Notes: generated from the sequence alone by a model not told the origin. A DNA stretch of 11,194 nucleotides from an uncultured Ruminococcus sp. (GCA_902767125.1 CACXGJ010000125.1:1-11194), one strand, 5' to 3'. Counted from the stretch's first letter, positions 1-7,776 are shown. Made by a program: numbers and translations.

Positions 1-378
1 AAATGCTCATGCGGAAGAACTCACGGCAGAATACATATTCTTGGAAGAAAAGACGATATGTTTATCGTTTCGGCAGTCAATGTATTCCCAAGTGATATAG
101 AGGCAGTTGTACGTGAGCATAAGGGCATTACAGGTGAATATCTCATCCGTATCTTTGAAAAGGACTTCACAAATAAATATGCGGTGGAGATAGAGAAATC
201 CGCCGATAATTCAAAAACAGATGATGAAGTAGCGGCAGAGGTATCGGCAGCACTTAAAGCCCGTATCGGTGTAAAGCCCGCAAGAGTGATTGTTCACCCT
301 GACGGAGGATTGAATACCCGTTCCGAGCATAAATCAAAGCGTGTGATAGACGAAAGAAATCTTGACTATAATATTTGA
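1..378 (+). CDS. paaK: Phenylacetate-CoA ligase family protein, C-terminal part (5' end outside window)
   Basis: The reading frame is open from base 1, so only the last 125 residues are present. They begin with CSCGRTHGRI and continue to LGRKDDMFIVSAVNVFPSDI, the typical junction between the adenylation core and the small C-terminal lid domain of PaaK-type arylacetate-CoA ligases. In family members the hinge Asp and Arg sit in this GRxDDM segment and the lid closes over the acyl-adenylate. The remainder, with IGVKPARVIV and a lysine/arginine-rich KSKRVIDER near the end, is the usual end of AMP-binding_C_2 proteins. By family knowledge the enzyme would make phenylacetyl-CoA or a related arylacetyl-CoA from the free acid, ATP and CoA. 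The neighbouring aminotransferase fits a role in aromatic amino acid or arylacetate metabolism. Substrate choice cannot be read from this fragment. An internal ATG at 58 is not the start, because conserved sequence lies upstream in the same frame. Confidence 0.9.
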   Translation, partial: KCSCGRTHGRIHILGRKDDMFIVSAVNVFPSDIEAVVREHKGITGEYLIRIFEKDFTNKYAVEIEKSADNSKTDDEVAAEVSAALKARIGVKPARVIVHPDGGLNTRSEHKSKRVIDERNLDYNI

Positions 379-390
379 TTGCAATATAAT
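362..390 (+). promoter_or_regulatory. Sigma-A type promoter for the aminotransferase gene
   Basis: TTGACT at 362-367 and TATAAT at 385-390 are separated by exactly 17 bases. That is 5/6 and 6/6 matches to the housekeeping consensus. The -35 lies within the final codons of paaK and the -10 lies just after its stop codon. A start site near 397 would place the following hairpin at the very 5' end of the transcript. This is a sequence-based prediction only. Confidence 0.65.
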
Positions 391-393
391 AAA

Positions 394-434
394 AAATCGG
401 AAAGCGGAATATTAAAAAATCTGCTTTCCGATTT
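394..434 (+). terminator. Stem-loop between paaK and the aminotransferase: weak terminator and/or 5' mRNA hairpin
   Basis: AAATCGGAAAGC at 394-405 is perfectly complementary to GCTTTCCGATTT at 423-434. Including a G-T pair, the stem extends to about 15 bp with an 11-base loop. Only a short, interrupted T-run follows, so termination of paaK would be inefficient. The ribosome binding site AAAGGGG at 443-449 begins 8 bases after the stem. The hairpin starts almost exactly at the predicted start site of the next gene, so it could equally protect that mRNA's 5' end. Confidence 0.6.
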
Positions 435-460
435 GAATTTTGAAAGGGGATAAAAAAACA

Positions 461-1627
461 ATGCCTTCACTTTCCAAAAGAACAGAAAATTTTACGGATT
501 CGGTAATAAGACGTATGACAAGAATTTCCAATCAGTATGGTGCAGTGAATTTATCACAGGGATTTCCCGATTTTGAGCCGCCCCGTGAACTTCTGAACAG
601 ACTTGCAGAGGTCACAAAGGAGGATTTCCATCAGTATTCCATCACATGGGGAGCAAAGAATTTCCGTGAAGCCCTTGCAGAAAAGCAGTCAAGATTCATG
701 GGCAGAAATATCAATCCTGATGAGGAGATAGTTGTAACGTGCGGCAGTACTGAGGCAATGATGGCGGCAATGATGACAGTCACAAATCCGGGGGATAAAG
801 TAATTGTATTTTCACCGTTCTATGAAAACTACGGTGCAGATACGATTTTGTCAGGTGCAGAACCTATATATGTACCGTTGTATCCGCCCAAGTTCAACTT
901 TGATGCCGACGAATTGGAGAACGCCTTTAAACAGCAGCCGAAAGCATTGATATTATGTAATCCGTCAAATCCGTGCGGCAAGGTGTTCACCTATGATGAA
1001 CTTAAGATAATTGCCGACCTTGCCGAAAAATATGATACCTTTGTAATTACCGATGAGGTTTATGAACATATTGTTTATGAGCCGTATAAGCATACTTATT
1101 TTGCATCACTTCCTAATATGTGGGAAAGGACTATTTCATGTTCATCACTTTCAAAGACTTATTCCATAACAGGCTGGAGATTGGGTTATATCATAGCCCC
1201 GAAAAATATTATTGAAGTGGCAAAGAAAGTGCATGATTTTCTTACAGTAGGTGCAGCGGCACCATTGCAGGAGGCTGCCGTTACAGGCTTGAAATTCGGT
1301 GATGAATATTACAGGGATTTACAGGCAAAGTATACAAAGAAAAAAGACTTGTTTCTGAAAGGTCTTGATGACATAGGCATTTCCCATACAATACCCCAGG
1401 GAGCATATTATGTACTTCTTGATATTTCCGAATTTGGCTATGAAAGCGATCTGGAATTTTGTGAAGTTCTTGCAAGAGATGTAGGAGTAGGTGCAGTGCC
1501 GGGTTCGAGCTTTTTCAGAGAAAATGTCAATCATCTGATACGGCTTCATTTTGCCAAGAAAGATGAAACTCTGTATGAGGCACTGAACAGGCTGGAGCAT
1601 ATCAGAAATAAGATATGCAGAAGATAA
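461..1627 (+). CDS. Class I/II (fold type I) PLP-dependent aminotransferase
   Basis: This 388-residue protein is a complete fold type I aminotransferase. It has the substrate-loop motif NLSQGFPDFEPP at 30-41, GSTEAM at 95-100, the cofactor-contacting NPSNPCGKVF at 167-176, and D198 in VITDEVYE, which pairs with the PLP pyridine nitrogen. The Schiff-base lysine K232 lies in SLSKTYSITGWRLGY, and R361 in the RLHFAK segment binds the substrate carboxylate. Length and motifs fit the aspartate/methionine/aromatic and kynurenine aminotransferase group. It transfers an amino group between an amino acid and a 2-oxoacid in the cytosol. The start is ATG 461, preceded by AAAGGGG at 443-449; an in-frame TTG at 440 overlaps that ribosome binding site and is unlikely. 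Location after an arylacetate-CoA ligase gene suggests aromatic substrates (phenylpyruvate, indolepyruvate), but this is inference. It has its own promoter upstream and a strong terminator downstream. Confidence 0.93.
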   Translation: MPSLSKRTENFTDSVIRRMTRISNQYGAVNLSQGFPDFEPPRELLNRLAEVTKEDFHQYSITWGAKNFREALAEKQSRFMGRNINPDEEIVVTCGSTEAMMAAMMTVTNPGDKVIVFSPFYENYGADTILSGAEPIYVPLYPPKFNFDADELENAFKQQPKALILCNPSNPCGKVFTYDELKIIADLAEKYDTFVITDEVYEHIVYEPYKHTYFASLPNMWERTISCSSLSKTYSITGWRLGYIIAPKNIIEVAKKVHDFLTVGAAAPLQEAAVTGLKFGDEYYRDLQAKYTKKKDLFLKGLDDIGISHTIPQGAYYVLLDISEFGYESDLEFCEVLARDVGVGAVPGSSFFRENVNHLIRLHFAKKDETLYEALNRLEHIRNKICRR

Positions 1628-1687
1628 ATACATTCATAACAGATAACTGAACTGCCCCAAAAAAATTGTATAAGGTTTTAAAAAGTC

Positions 1688-1742
1688 AAGCCAAAACAGT
1701 TCCGAATAAAAAAAATGATTCGGGAATTGTTTTGGCTTTTTT
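1688..1742 (+). terminator. Rho-independent terminator after the aminotransferase gene
   Basis: The arm at 1688-1707 (AAGCCAAAACA then GTTCCGAAT) pairs with 1718-1738, giving a stem of about 20 bp with one bulge and one G-T pair around an A-rich loop. It runs straight into TTTTTT at 1737-1742. An A-run also precedes the stem. Confidence 0.88.
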
Positions 1743-1756
1743 AAATCTCTTGAAAA

Positions 1757-1783
1757 TGTTATGATTATTGCAGATGGTATACA
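1757..1783 (+). promoter_or_regulatory. Possible extended -10 promoter(s) for the small membrane protein
   Basis: Two extended -10 like elements are visible: TGTTATGAT at 1757-1765 and TGGTATACA at 1775-1783. Neither has a good -35 at the right distance. The region is AT-rich, so chance matches are likely. A small dyad, ATGAAAA at 1793-1799 against TTTTCAT at 1802-1808, lies between these elements and the gene and could be an operator. Confidence 0.3.
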
Positions 1784-1838
1784 TAAAACCGGATGAAAAA
1801 ATTTTCATATTGATTAAAAAAAGGAGTTGTATATTATT

Positions 1839-2021
1839 ATGGGAATACTTTGTATTATATATGCGATAGCATCATACTGGGCAGCAGGTCAAACCATTTA
1901 TGCAAATAAAATTCGTGTCGGTACATGGATGGGATTGTTTTGCAGCAGAATGGCAGTAGGATTCTGTTTAGGATTTATTTTGATTCCGATAGCTATTTTT
2001 AAATCACGCAAATCAAAGTAG
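1839..2021 (+). CDS. Small two-helix membrane protein of unknown function
   Basis: The product is 60 residues, mostly hydrophobic. A first membrane segment spans about residues 2-20 (ILCIIYAIASYWAAGQTI). A short polar turn with K24 and R26 follows (ANKIRVGT), then a second segment over about residues 29-54. The tail KSRKSK is basic. By the positive-inside rule both the loop and the tail carry positive charge, so topology is uncertain. The ATG at 1839 is preceded by AAGGAG at 1821-1826; a TTG at 1827 abuts this site and is rejected as a start. The gene stands alone, flanked by terminators at 1688-1742 and 2081-2120. I do not recognise a named family. Candidates such as small-protein stress factor, toxin or membrane-complex accessory cannot be told apart from the sequence. 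The good ribosome binding site and the dedicated terminator make it likely to be a real gene. Confidence 0.72.
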   Translation: MGILCIIYAIASYWAAGQTIYANKIRVGTWMGLFCSRMAVGFCLGFILIPIAIFKSRKSK

Positions 2022-2080
2022 TCTGCAAAAATCTTCATTGGATAAAACAACATTGAATTGAGAATATCGCTTATAATCAT

Positions 2081-2120
2081 CCTTGTCGGTTGTCGGAAAA
2101 CAACGGACAGGGATTTTTTT
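2081..2120 (+). terminator. Rho-independent terminator after the small membrane protein gene
   Basis: Bases 2081-2093 pair with 2100-2112 over 13 positions (CCTTGTC/GACAGGG with one T-G pair, one G-G mismatch, then GTTGT/ACAAC). The loop is short and A-rich, and a run of seven T follows at 2114-2120. Orientation fits the + strand gene ending at 2021. Confidence 0.78.
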
Positions 2121-2121
2121 A

Positions 2122-2175
2122 TGAAATAAATTGCCCCATATAGTACCTGAAGTTTTTTCGGGACACTATATGGGG
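2122..2175 (-). terminator. Likely terminator of the large surface-protein gene
   Basis: CCCCATATAGT at 2134-2144 is an exact inverted repeat of ACTATATGGGG at 2165-2175. Inside it a second, weaker stem (CCTGAA against TTCGGG with one wobble) can form. Read on the minus strand, the hairpin begins 18 bases after the adhesin stop codon and is followed by CAATTTATTT, a moderate T-tract. It lies between two convergent genes and abuts the terminator of the opposite strand. Confidence 0.6.
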
Positions 2176-2193
2176 TATTCGGTGATGGTGACA

Positions 2194-5100
2194 TCAATCG
2201 GAGAAGCTTTTGAAATTTTTTCTGTACATTATGAATAATACTGCGGCAAGAGAACCGACCATCATCAGCAGGAAGACAGGCATATTCATCTGCACACCTG
2301 TCGGCAATATGCCATTAAGTGTATTGGTGACTGTAAGAGTAATATCGTCCTCAAGAGCAAATGTCTTTGTATTGACGGTTTCAGCGGCAGCAGCTCCTAA
2401 TTTGAATGAAGCGGTATAATTTTCACTGTTCTCGTATATCGTTACATTCTTTCCTTTGGGGAGAACTATCGTGCAGGTATCGTTATGCTTAAGGGTGAAT
2501 GTTCCGCCGGAATGCAGTTTGACTGCCTGTGAAGCTCCGTTCTTTGACCATTCGTATTCATCGTCATCAGATGCACCTTCGACCGAAAGGGTAAATGTAA
2601 AGTCCGTGTTGATATTGCCGAGATTTCCCTGTACGGTCTTGGTGACAGTAAGCTCTGCAAGCGGGGTGTTGGGGATATTTAGGGAGTAAATGACCTCGTT
2701 TGTAACGGTAGTCGTAAGAAAGCTCTCATGTTCGGCACTGTTGATGATAAAGTCACCTGATTTTGAGAGTGTAAATATGACATCTGTATCCAAGGGCTGA
2801 TAGTCCTTCGGAGGAACGACCTCGGTAAGATAATATCTGCCGGGAAGAAGTATGCTGTCAGGAAATTGAAGTATTCCGTTGCTGTCGGTGATAAGATCAT
2901 CATATCCTGTAACAGGGTTGATGTCCTTGACATAGCCTCCGATACCCTGAATGCCTCGGTAAAGAGCAAAATGAGCATTGTTGAGCGGCATATGAGTCAG
3001 GCTGTCCTCTTTTATCACCTTGAGTGTATATGGCTTGTTGAATAAGTCGATATATGCTGTGATTTGGTCATTTTCATCTTTCGGACCATGCCATGACTGC
3101 CATTGAGCTTCATTGCCGTTGAGATGAACAATGTTATTACTGTCAACAGAAAATACTGTGGGGTTAGGCAATCCGATATACCCTGACGGAGGGGAGGTTT
3201 CAGTCAGTGTATAATCGGTATTATGCAAAAAGTCATACATGACCAATATCCTGCCTTCGGAATCGGAAGTAAATGTGCAAAGTTCGGTATCATCCTGTCT
3301 CAAAGAAAAGACACCGTTTGCAAGAGGTTTCCTTGTATTCATGTCGTACAGGGTGATCACTATGCCGCCTTCACGGACATTGGTGATGGTATTTTCTTTG
3401 ACATTATCATGGGATTCTTCGGAATATTCAACAGCATAGAAAAAAGCATCTGTAATTCCTTTTGTGGAAACAATTCCGATTTTTATACGATCACCATTGT
3501 TCAGTTTAGTGATACTGCTGTAACCTGTAACTGTTTCCCCGTCAAGAACGGGATTTTCTACTGTTACTTCACGTATGGAATAATCGCTGAAGACTGTATT
3601 CTCTTTGAGCGAGTCAAAATAATAGCGTACCGAAGTATTCGGATGACAAATTTGTTTTACTGTTCCTTCAACGAGTTCTTCTCCGATATAAACAGCCGTA
3701 TAGATCGGATCATGTGACTCGACACAGAGAGTGTCACTCCATATCTTATCGGCTTCCATTCCCCAGCCACGCTTATTCTTTATGAGCATGGACGGAGAAT
3801 CATCTTTTCTTATACATCCGATGTTATCGGGATCACCCTCTGCAACAAGATATGTGTCACCGACTTTCTCATAGGAAACGAACTTATAGCCGAGAGGAAT
3901 CTCATTATTTCTTTCTGTTACCATGAATTTTGTACCGACGGGCAAGCTCGGCACATGGACGGTATAGCCGACGGGAATCTTGGAAATAGCACCGTTCATC
4001 GAGGTTTCAAATGTGACCTGCTCTTTTTGTGAGTCGGTCAGGGATGAAATGTCAGAGAGTTTGGTCTCGGTAGAAGTGAAGCCTTGAGAATCTGAATCCC
4101 ATCTGCAAAGATAGCCGTCGGGATTCGTAACATGATACTTATACATATTTGCAAGAGAAAGAGTGTCATCTGAATTTTTGGATAATGACAGACGGAAATC
4201 GAATGTGGTAGGATCCTGTTCAGCCGTAAGTTCATTATTGTATTGGTCGTACAGGACTTTCCTGAAGCTCAATGTACGAAGCGAATCTGATGCAACATGG
4301 TTTTCAAAAACTATTGATGGTCTGTTTTTTATCTCCTGCCACCCCGAATCAAAGGATCGGTAGTTAGTGCTGCCGCTGCCGCTGACTTCAACGCCGTTTA
4401 CATAAACGTGGTCATAAACATCACTGTTGATACCACATTCGACTATACGGTATTCGACAGCTTTTTCGGGGAAATTTATATCAGTACTCATACCGGGATT
4501 AAGAAAGTATACCGAGTTGTATGAAACAGTGCTGTTGGGCGGAGTATAGGTGTCGATATGGTCGATTTTTTGAATTGAATTATGATAGGTGACATTGGAA
4601 ACGGAATCGGTATTTGTCAGCAGTTTTGGTTCACCCGATTGCTGATCCTTGTACCATATCTGAAAAGGGTATTTTACCAGATTGAAGTCAATATCCTCCG
4701 AGCCTGTGACATTTTTTGTAAGCATAACTTTTTCGGGAGCGGTATAGCTGATATTGAATCGCATATGCAGATTGGATGCACCTGCTCCACGCTCCATATA
4801 GAACAGCTTCATTGTATGCGTAGAATTATCCTTGAATATGTTTTCTCCGTCCTTGAAATGCTCCGCCAAGTAGGCATTGACTTCGTCCGTTGTAGCATTG
4901 GGATTACGGGATACATAGTTTGATCGGAACAGCTCACGCAGATCGGTATGCTGTCCTTCAACGACAACATCTCCTGTTGAGAAGTTTACACTTCCTGCAA
5001 GAGCGGAGTGGATACCTCCGAGGTCAATAATAAGCTCTCCGTCAACATAAAGCCAAAAGTCATCATCTCCCGTGAACTCAAAGATGATATCATGTCCCCA

Positions 5101-7776
5101 GTCATCCTTGCCGTATGGTGTCTGTATAAAGATCGTTTCCATTTCCATGCCGTTGTAGTAGTTTGGATTATTGCCGACATTATGAAGCTTTTCATATTTT
5201 CGTGGATCGGATTCCGGCAAAAGTCCGATATCGGGGTGTTCGGGAACAGCAACAGCACCGTAAAGGTTTTCAGGATTCACCGTTGAGTATTTACCGGCTG
5301 TAATGGTGTCATAAGGGAAGAACTGACCATGTTTCAGGGTAGTTTTAGAGGTGTTGTCAGTCGTGCCAAGCTCTTTATATACGGTGAAGTCACTTACAAG
5401 ATTTCCCTGTTCGTTGTAAAGAGTAGCGAAATTCTGACAGCTGTCAAATTCAAAATATCCGCTGTCCTTGTAAATGCTCTCTGTAAAAAGATGATTTACT
5501 GAGTTTGCTCCACTGTAAAGCACGGATAAATTTGTATTGGTTCTTACGGCTGTCGGGTAGCCGTATTCGTCGAGGTCAGTGGAGAGCAGACCTTTTGTCG
5601 CAAAGTCCTTGGAAGAAGTATCTGTTTTCAAGGTAGTGTTCTGTCCTGTTGCATCGGGAAAGTCTATCATCTTCATCTTGATACCGTATTGCTCGTTATC
5701 AATGGTCTTGATTTTTGTCAGGGTAGGAACAGGTTTTTCGACTACGGCAAAGTAATATGTTTCTGCCCGTGAACGTGATGCTGAAACGATATTTTTGTTT
5801 TCGTCATCGTTTTTCAAGCCTGCATATGTGTAATGCGGATCGTCCCATGCAATGATGTCGGTATAGTACTCTCCATTACGCCGACCGGGCATATTTATGC
5901 CGATCTTGTTGTCGGAAAGCACTTGTCTGTCTTTTATCTGCGGTGCTATATATTTTCCCGAATAGGGATTATAAAGCTCATAATAATATTTTGGTGTTCC
6001 GTCATCATAGGTGTATTCGGTAAATTCCCACTGCATGGTATTTATGCGATTGCCTACCCACATGATATCGTCACCACGCTCATAGCACGGATAAAGAGTC
6101 CCGTCATGATCTATCGCATAGAAATCATATCTCTTATCAATATCATTCCAGATACGGGTGTATATTATTACCATCGACTTGTCGGTAACATCCGAAACAC
6201 TTATCTTATCCGCCGAATAGCAGACATAATCGTCATTTTCAAGACCTGACAGCTTTGTCAGATACAGCCATTGGCTCGCATCGTTCGCATTTGTTTTCTT
6301 AAGAGAGAAATGGTTTCCGTCAAAGCTGATACTTTTGTCTCTTGAAGAAAGCATAATACTGCTGCCGTTTGAGGTAAGTGTGAGACGTGTTGCATTCTGT
6401 ATGTCATCAGTCAGTGACAGAGTGTTGCCGCTGAAATTGAGATATTTCGTAACACCATTCACATTTGCGGAAAGTGTATAAATATTTTGGGATACCGAGT
6501 GGAATGTCCACATGGCAATATCGCAGTCTTGAGCAACATACAGAGTTTTGCTGCCCTTATCGTTACGTACCACCAGTGAGGTCATATCGACCGCATTATT
6601 TTGAGTATCTGTCATAAGACCATAACCGAGTGTACCGCCCGAATATTGCATAAGACCGTAGGTTCTGCCGTTGAAATTGTACATATCCACGGGAGGATTT
6701 ATCATATCGGCATAGATCATTTTAATATGCGTATTGCTCTCGTTATCGTTTCCTTTAAAATATCGGATACCATTGCCGCTGTTGGAATGCTGCACATACA
6801 TTGTGCTGCCGCTCTTATTGAAAAAGAAAGAATTATCCTTGGGATTGAACGTGATGTCAAGGAGATCGGCGACTGTATCATTCAGCTCCACATCTGTCTG
6901 ATTTGTCGTGTCAGAAGCAGCATTACCGTTATTTGACGGTATATTATGCAGATATTTTTTTACTCCGTTGACATAGGTATACAACTTACTTCCGTTGAGT
7001 CCATATTCAATATACCATACGGCTGCATCAGAAATGTTTGTGGTTTCAATAAGACAGTTTTTGCCGTTTATATCGGCGGAGATATATCTGTTGTTGGAAT
7101 TATAGCTTGTAAAGAGATAGAATCCTGCATCAGCTCTGGTACTTGTCAGTGCATCGGCAGAGGTCACCTGTTCCATATCAGGATAGATATACGGCTCCGG
7201 TGCGTTGACAATGGCATATATACTGAAGCCTGTGGCATAAAAGCTGATCTTGCCGTCTTTAACCGTAAAGTTATATACCTGCTCGCATTGTCCGTCATCG
7301 GTTATATGCCAAAGCTCGGTAACACTGTTCGGACAAATTTTCGGATCAACGATCTCTACAAGGATAGGACTGTCCTCAATAGGCTGAAAATCTCCCTTGC
7401 TGCCGGTAATGCTGATGTCATAGGCTGCAAGGACTGCTGCTTCTGTGGCATTGTCGGTTAGCTTGCTGTCAAGATCGGTATATTCAGCAGTTACATCAAC
7501 AGCTTCGGCAAAAGCGTTTTCGGGCATAACACCGTTCAAAGTAATGTATTTTTCATTATTCTTTTTGTCGGGATACAGTTCAAGGCTCTGCTCAAGGTAT
7601 TCTTCCACAGTTGCATTTGTTGTCATGGACGACATGGGAATACATGAGAATGCAATAACAATGGCAAAGATCAGGCAAAGTGTGCATCTTATTTGTTTTT
7701 GACTTACCTTTATCAACTTGATAAAGGAAAATATATATCCTTCGGTCGAAGAAATGTTTTTACCGATTGTTTTCAT
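2194..7776 (-). CDS. Giant predicted wall-anchored adhesin: fibro-slime plus SpaA/CnaB-like domains, LPTG-type sorting signal
   Basis: The product has 1860 residues. A long N-terminus has its hydrophobic core at about 31-46 and a likely signal peptidase site after A55. Residues 60-195 form a beta-rich domain ending FSIYAIV. Residues 216-650 carry W-containing repeats (D250-W254, D419-W423, D499-W503, then W583). A fibro-slime domain covers about 888-1010, with core GDDDFWLYVDGELIIDLGG. Then follow CnaB-like domains at about 1016-1160, 1166-1335 and 1336-1468, clear SpaA domains at 1470-1545 and 1581-1696, and a domain at 1706-1820. Candidate isopeptide residues are K1589/E1652/N1693 and K1713/E1782/N1818. 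The C-terminus is a sorting signal: LPTG at 1824-1827, a membrane helix at about 1832-1851, then a tail with basic residues. By family knowledge it should be a covalently anchored surface adhesin or pilus-like protein, possibly binding polysaccharide; ligand unknown. The start is supported by GGAAAGGATG about 8 bases upstream. No sortase gene is in view. Confidence 0.9.
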   Translation of the reverse strand: MKTIGKNISSTEGYIFSFIKLIKVSQKQIRCTLCLIFAIVIAFSCIPMSSMTTNATVEEYLEQSLELYPDKKNNEKYITLNGVMPENAFAEAVDVTAEYTDLDSKLTDNATEAAVLAAYDISITGSKGDFQPIEDSPILVEIVDPKICPNSVTELWHITDDGQCEQVYNFTVKDGKISFYATGFSIYAIVNAPEPYIYPDMEQVTSADALTSTRADAGFYLFTSYNSNNRYISADINGKNCLIETTNISDAAVWYIEYGLNGSKLYTYVNGVKKYLHNIPSNNGNAASDTTNQTDVELNDTVADLLDITFNPKDNSFFFNKSGSTMYVQHSNSGNGIRYFKGNDNESNTHIKMIYADMINPPVDMYNFNGRTYGLMQYSGGTLGYGLMTDTQNNAVDMTSLVVRNDKGSKTLYVAQDCDIAMWTFHSVSQNIYTLSANVNGVTKYLNFSGNTLSLTDDIQNATRLTLTSNGSSIMLSSRDKSISFDGNHFSLKKTNANDASQWLYLTKLSGLENDDYVCYSADKISVSDVTDKSMVIIYTRIWNDIDKRYDFYAIDHDGTLYPCYERGDDIMWVGNRINTMQWEFTEYTYDDGTPKYYYELYNPYSGKYIAPQIKDRQVLSDNKIGINMPGRRNGEYYTDIIAWDDPHYTYAGLKNDDENKNIVSASRSRAETYYFAVVEKPVPTLTKIKTIDNEQYGIKMKMIDFPDATGQNTTLKTDTSSKDFATKGLLSTDLDEYGYPTAVRTNTNLSVLYSGANSVNHLFTESIYKDSGYFEFDSCQNFATLYNEQGNLVSDFTVYKELGTTDNTSKTTLKHGQFFPYDTITAGKYSTVNPENLYGAVAVPEHPDIGLLPESDPRKYEKLHNVGNNPNYYNGMEMETIFIQTPYGKDDWGHDIIFEFTGDDDFWLYVDGELIIDLGGIHSALAGSVNFSTGDVVVEGQHTDLRELFRSNYVSRNPNATTDEVNAYLAEHFKDGENIFKDNSTHTMKLFYMERGAGASNLHMRFNISYTAPEKVMLTKNVTGSEDIDFNLVKYPFQIWYKDQQSGEPKLLTNTDSVSNVTYHNSIQKIDHIDTYTPPNSTVSYNSVYFLNPGMSTDINFPEKAVEYRIVECGINSDVYDHVYVNGVEVSGSGSTNYRSFDSGWQEIKNRPSIVFENHVASDSLRTLSFRKVLYDQYNNELTAEQDPTTFDFRLSLSKNSDDTLSLANMYKYHVTNPDGYLCRWDSDSQGFTSTETKLSDISSLTDSQKEQVTFETSMNGAISKIPVGYTVHVPSLPVGTKFMVTERNNEIPLGYKFVSYEKVGDTYLVAEGDPDNIGCIRKDDSPSMLIKNKRGWGMEADKIWSDTLCVESHDPIYTAVYIGEELVEGTVKQICHPNTSVRYYFDSLKENTVFSDYSIREVTVENPVLDGETVTGYSSITKLNNGDRIKIGIVSTKGITDAFFYAVEYSEESHDNVKENTITNVREGGIVITLYDMNTRKPLANGVFSLRQDDTELCTFTSDSEGRILVMYDFLHNTDYTLTETSPPSGYIGLPNPTVFSVDSNNIVHLNGNEAQWQSWHGPKDENDQITAYIDLFNKPYTLKVIKEDSLTHMPLNNAHFALYRGIQGIGGYVKDINPVTGYDDLITDSNGILQFPDSILLPGRYYLTEVVPPKDYQPLDTDVIFTLSKSGDFIINSAEHESFLTTTVTNEVIYSLNIPNTPLAELTVTKTVQGNLGNINTDFTFTLSVEGASDDDEYEWSKNGASQAVKLHSGGTFTLKHNDTCTIVLPKGKNVTIYENSENYTASFKLGAAAAETVNTKTFALEDDITLTVTNTLNGILPTGVQMNMPVFLLMMVGSLAAVLFIMYRKNFKSFSD
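2197..2310 (-). other. Cell-wall sorting signal of the adhesin
   Basis: The last 38 residues read I-LPTG-V, a short polar spacer, a hydrophobic stretch (PVFLLMMVGSLAAVLFIMY) and the tail RKNFKSFSD. Order and spacing match sortase substrates. The motif is LPTG with no residue between P and T, unlike classical LPxTG, so a sortase with altered specificity would be needed. Confidence 0.7.
6262..7131 (-). repeat. Internal W-containing repeat modules in the adhesin N-terminal half
   Basis: Three divergent copies share D-x3-W followed by a beta hairpin: NISDAAVWYI at residues 247-256, QDCDIAMWTF at 416-425 and NANDASQWLY at 496-505. The first two continue to a nearly identical turn, NGVKKYL at 270-276 and NGVTKYL at 440-446, the second 17 residues after its Trp and the first 16. 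A fourth related unit follows outside this span: W583, then NPYSGKYIAP. The pattern recalls carbohydrate-binding beta-trefoil repeats, but that fold is inferred. Confidence 0.55.

Noticed and set aside
2021..2193. Mobile-element remnant or attachment site in the hairpin-rich region between convergent genes.
   Set aside because: The inverted repeats are explained by terminators; no transposase fragment or target duplication is visible.
3223..3717. 164-codon + strand open frame opposite the adhesin gene.
   Set aside because: It is antisense to a continuous domain-bearing protein and shows no family motif.
6946..7461. 171-codon + strand open frame opposite the adhesin N-terminal region.
   Set aside because: As with other antisense frames, it has no start signals and no recognisable protein features.
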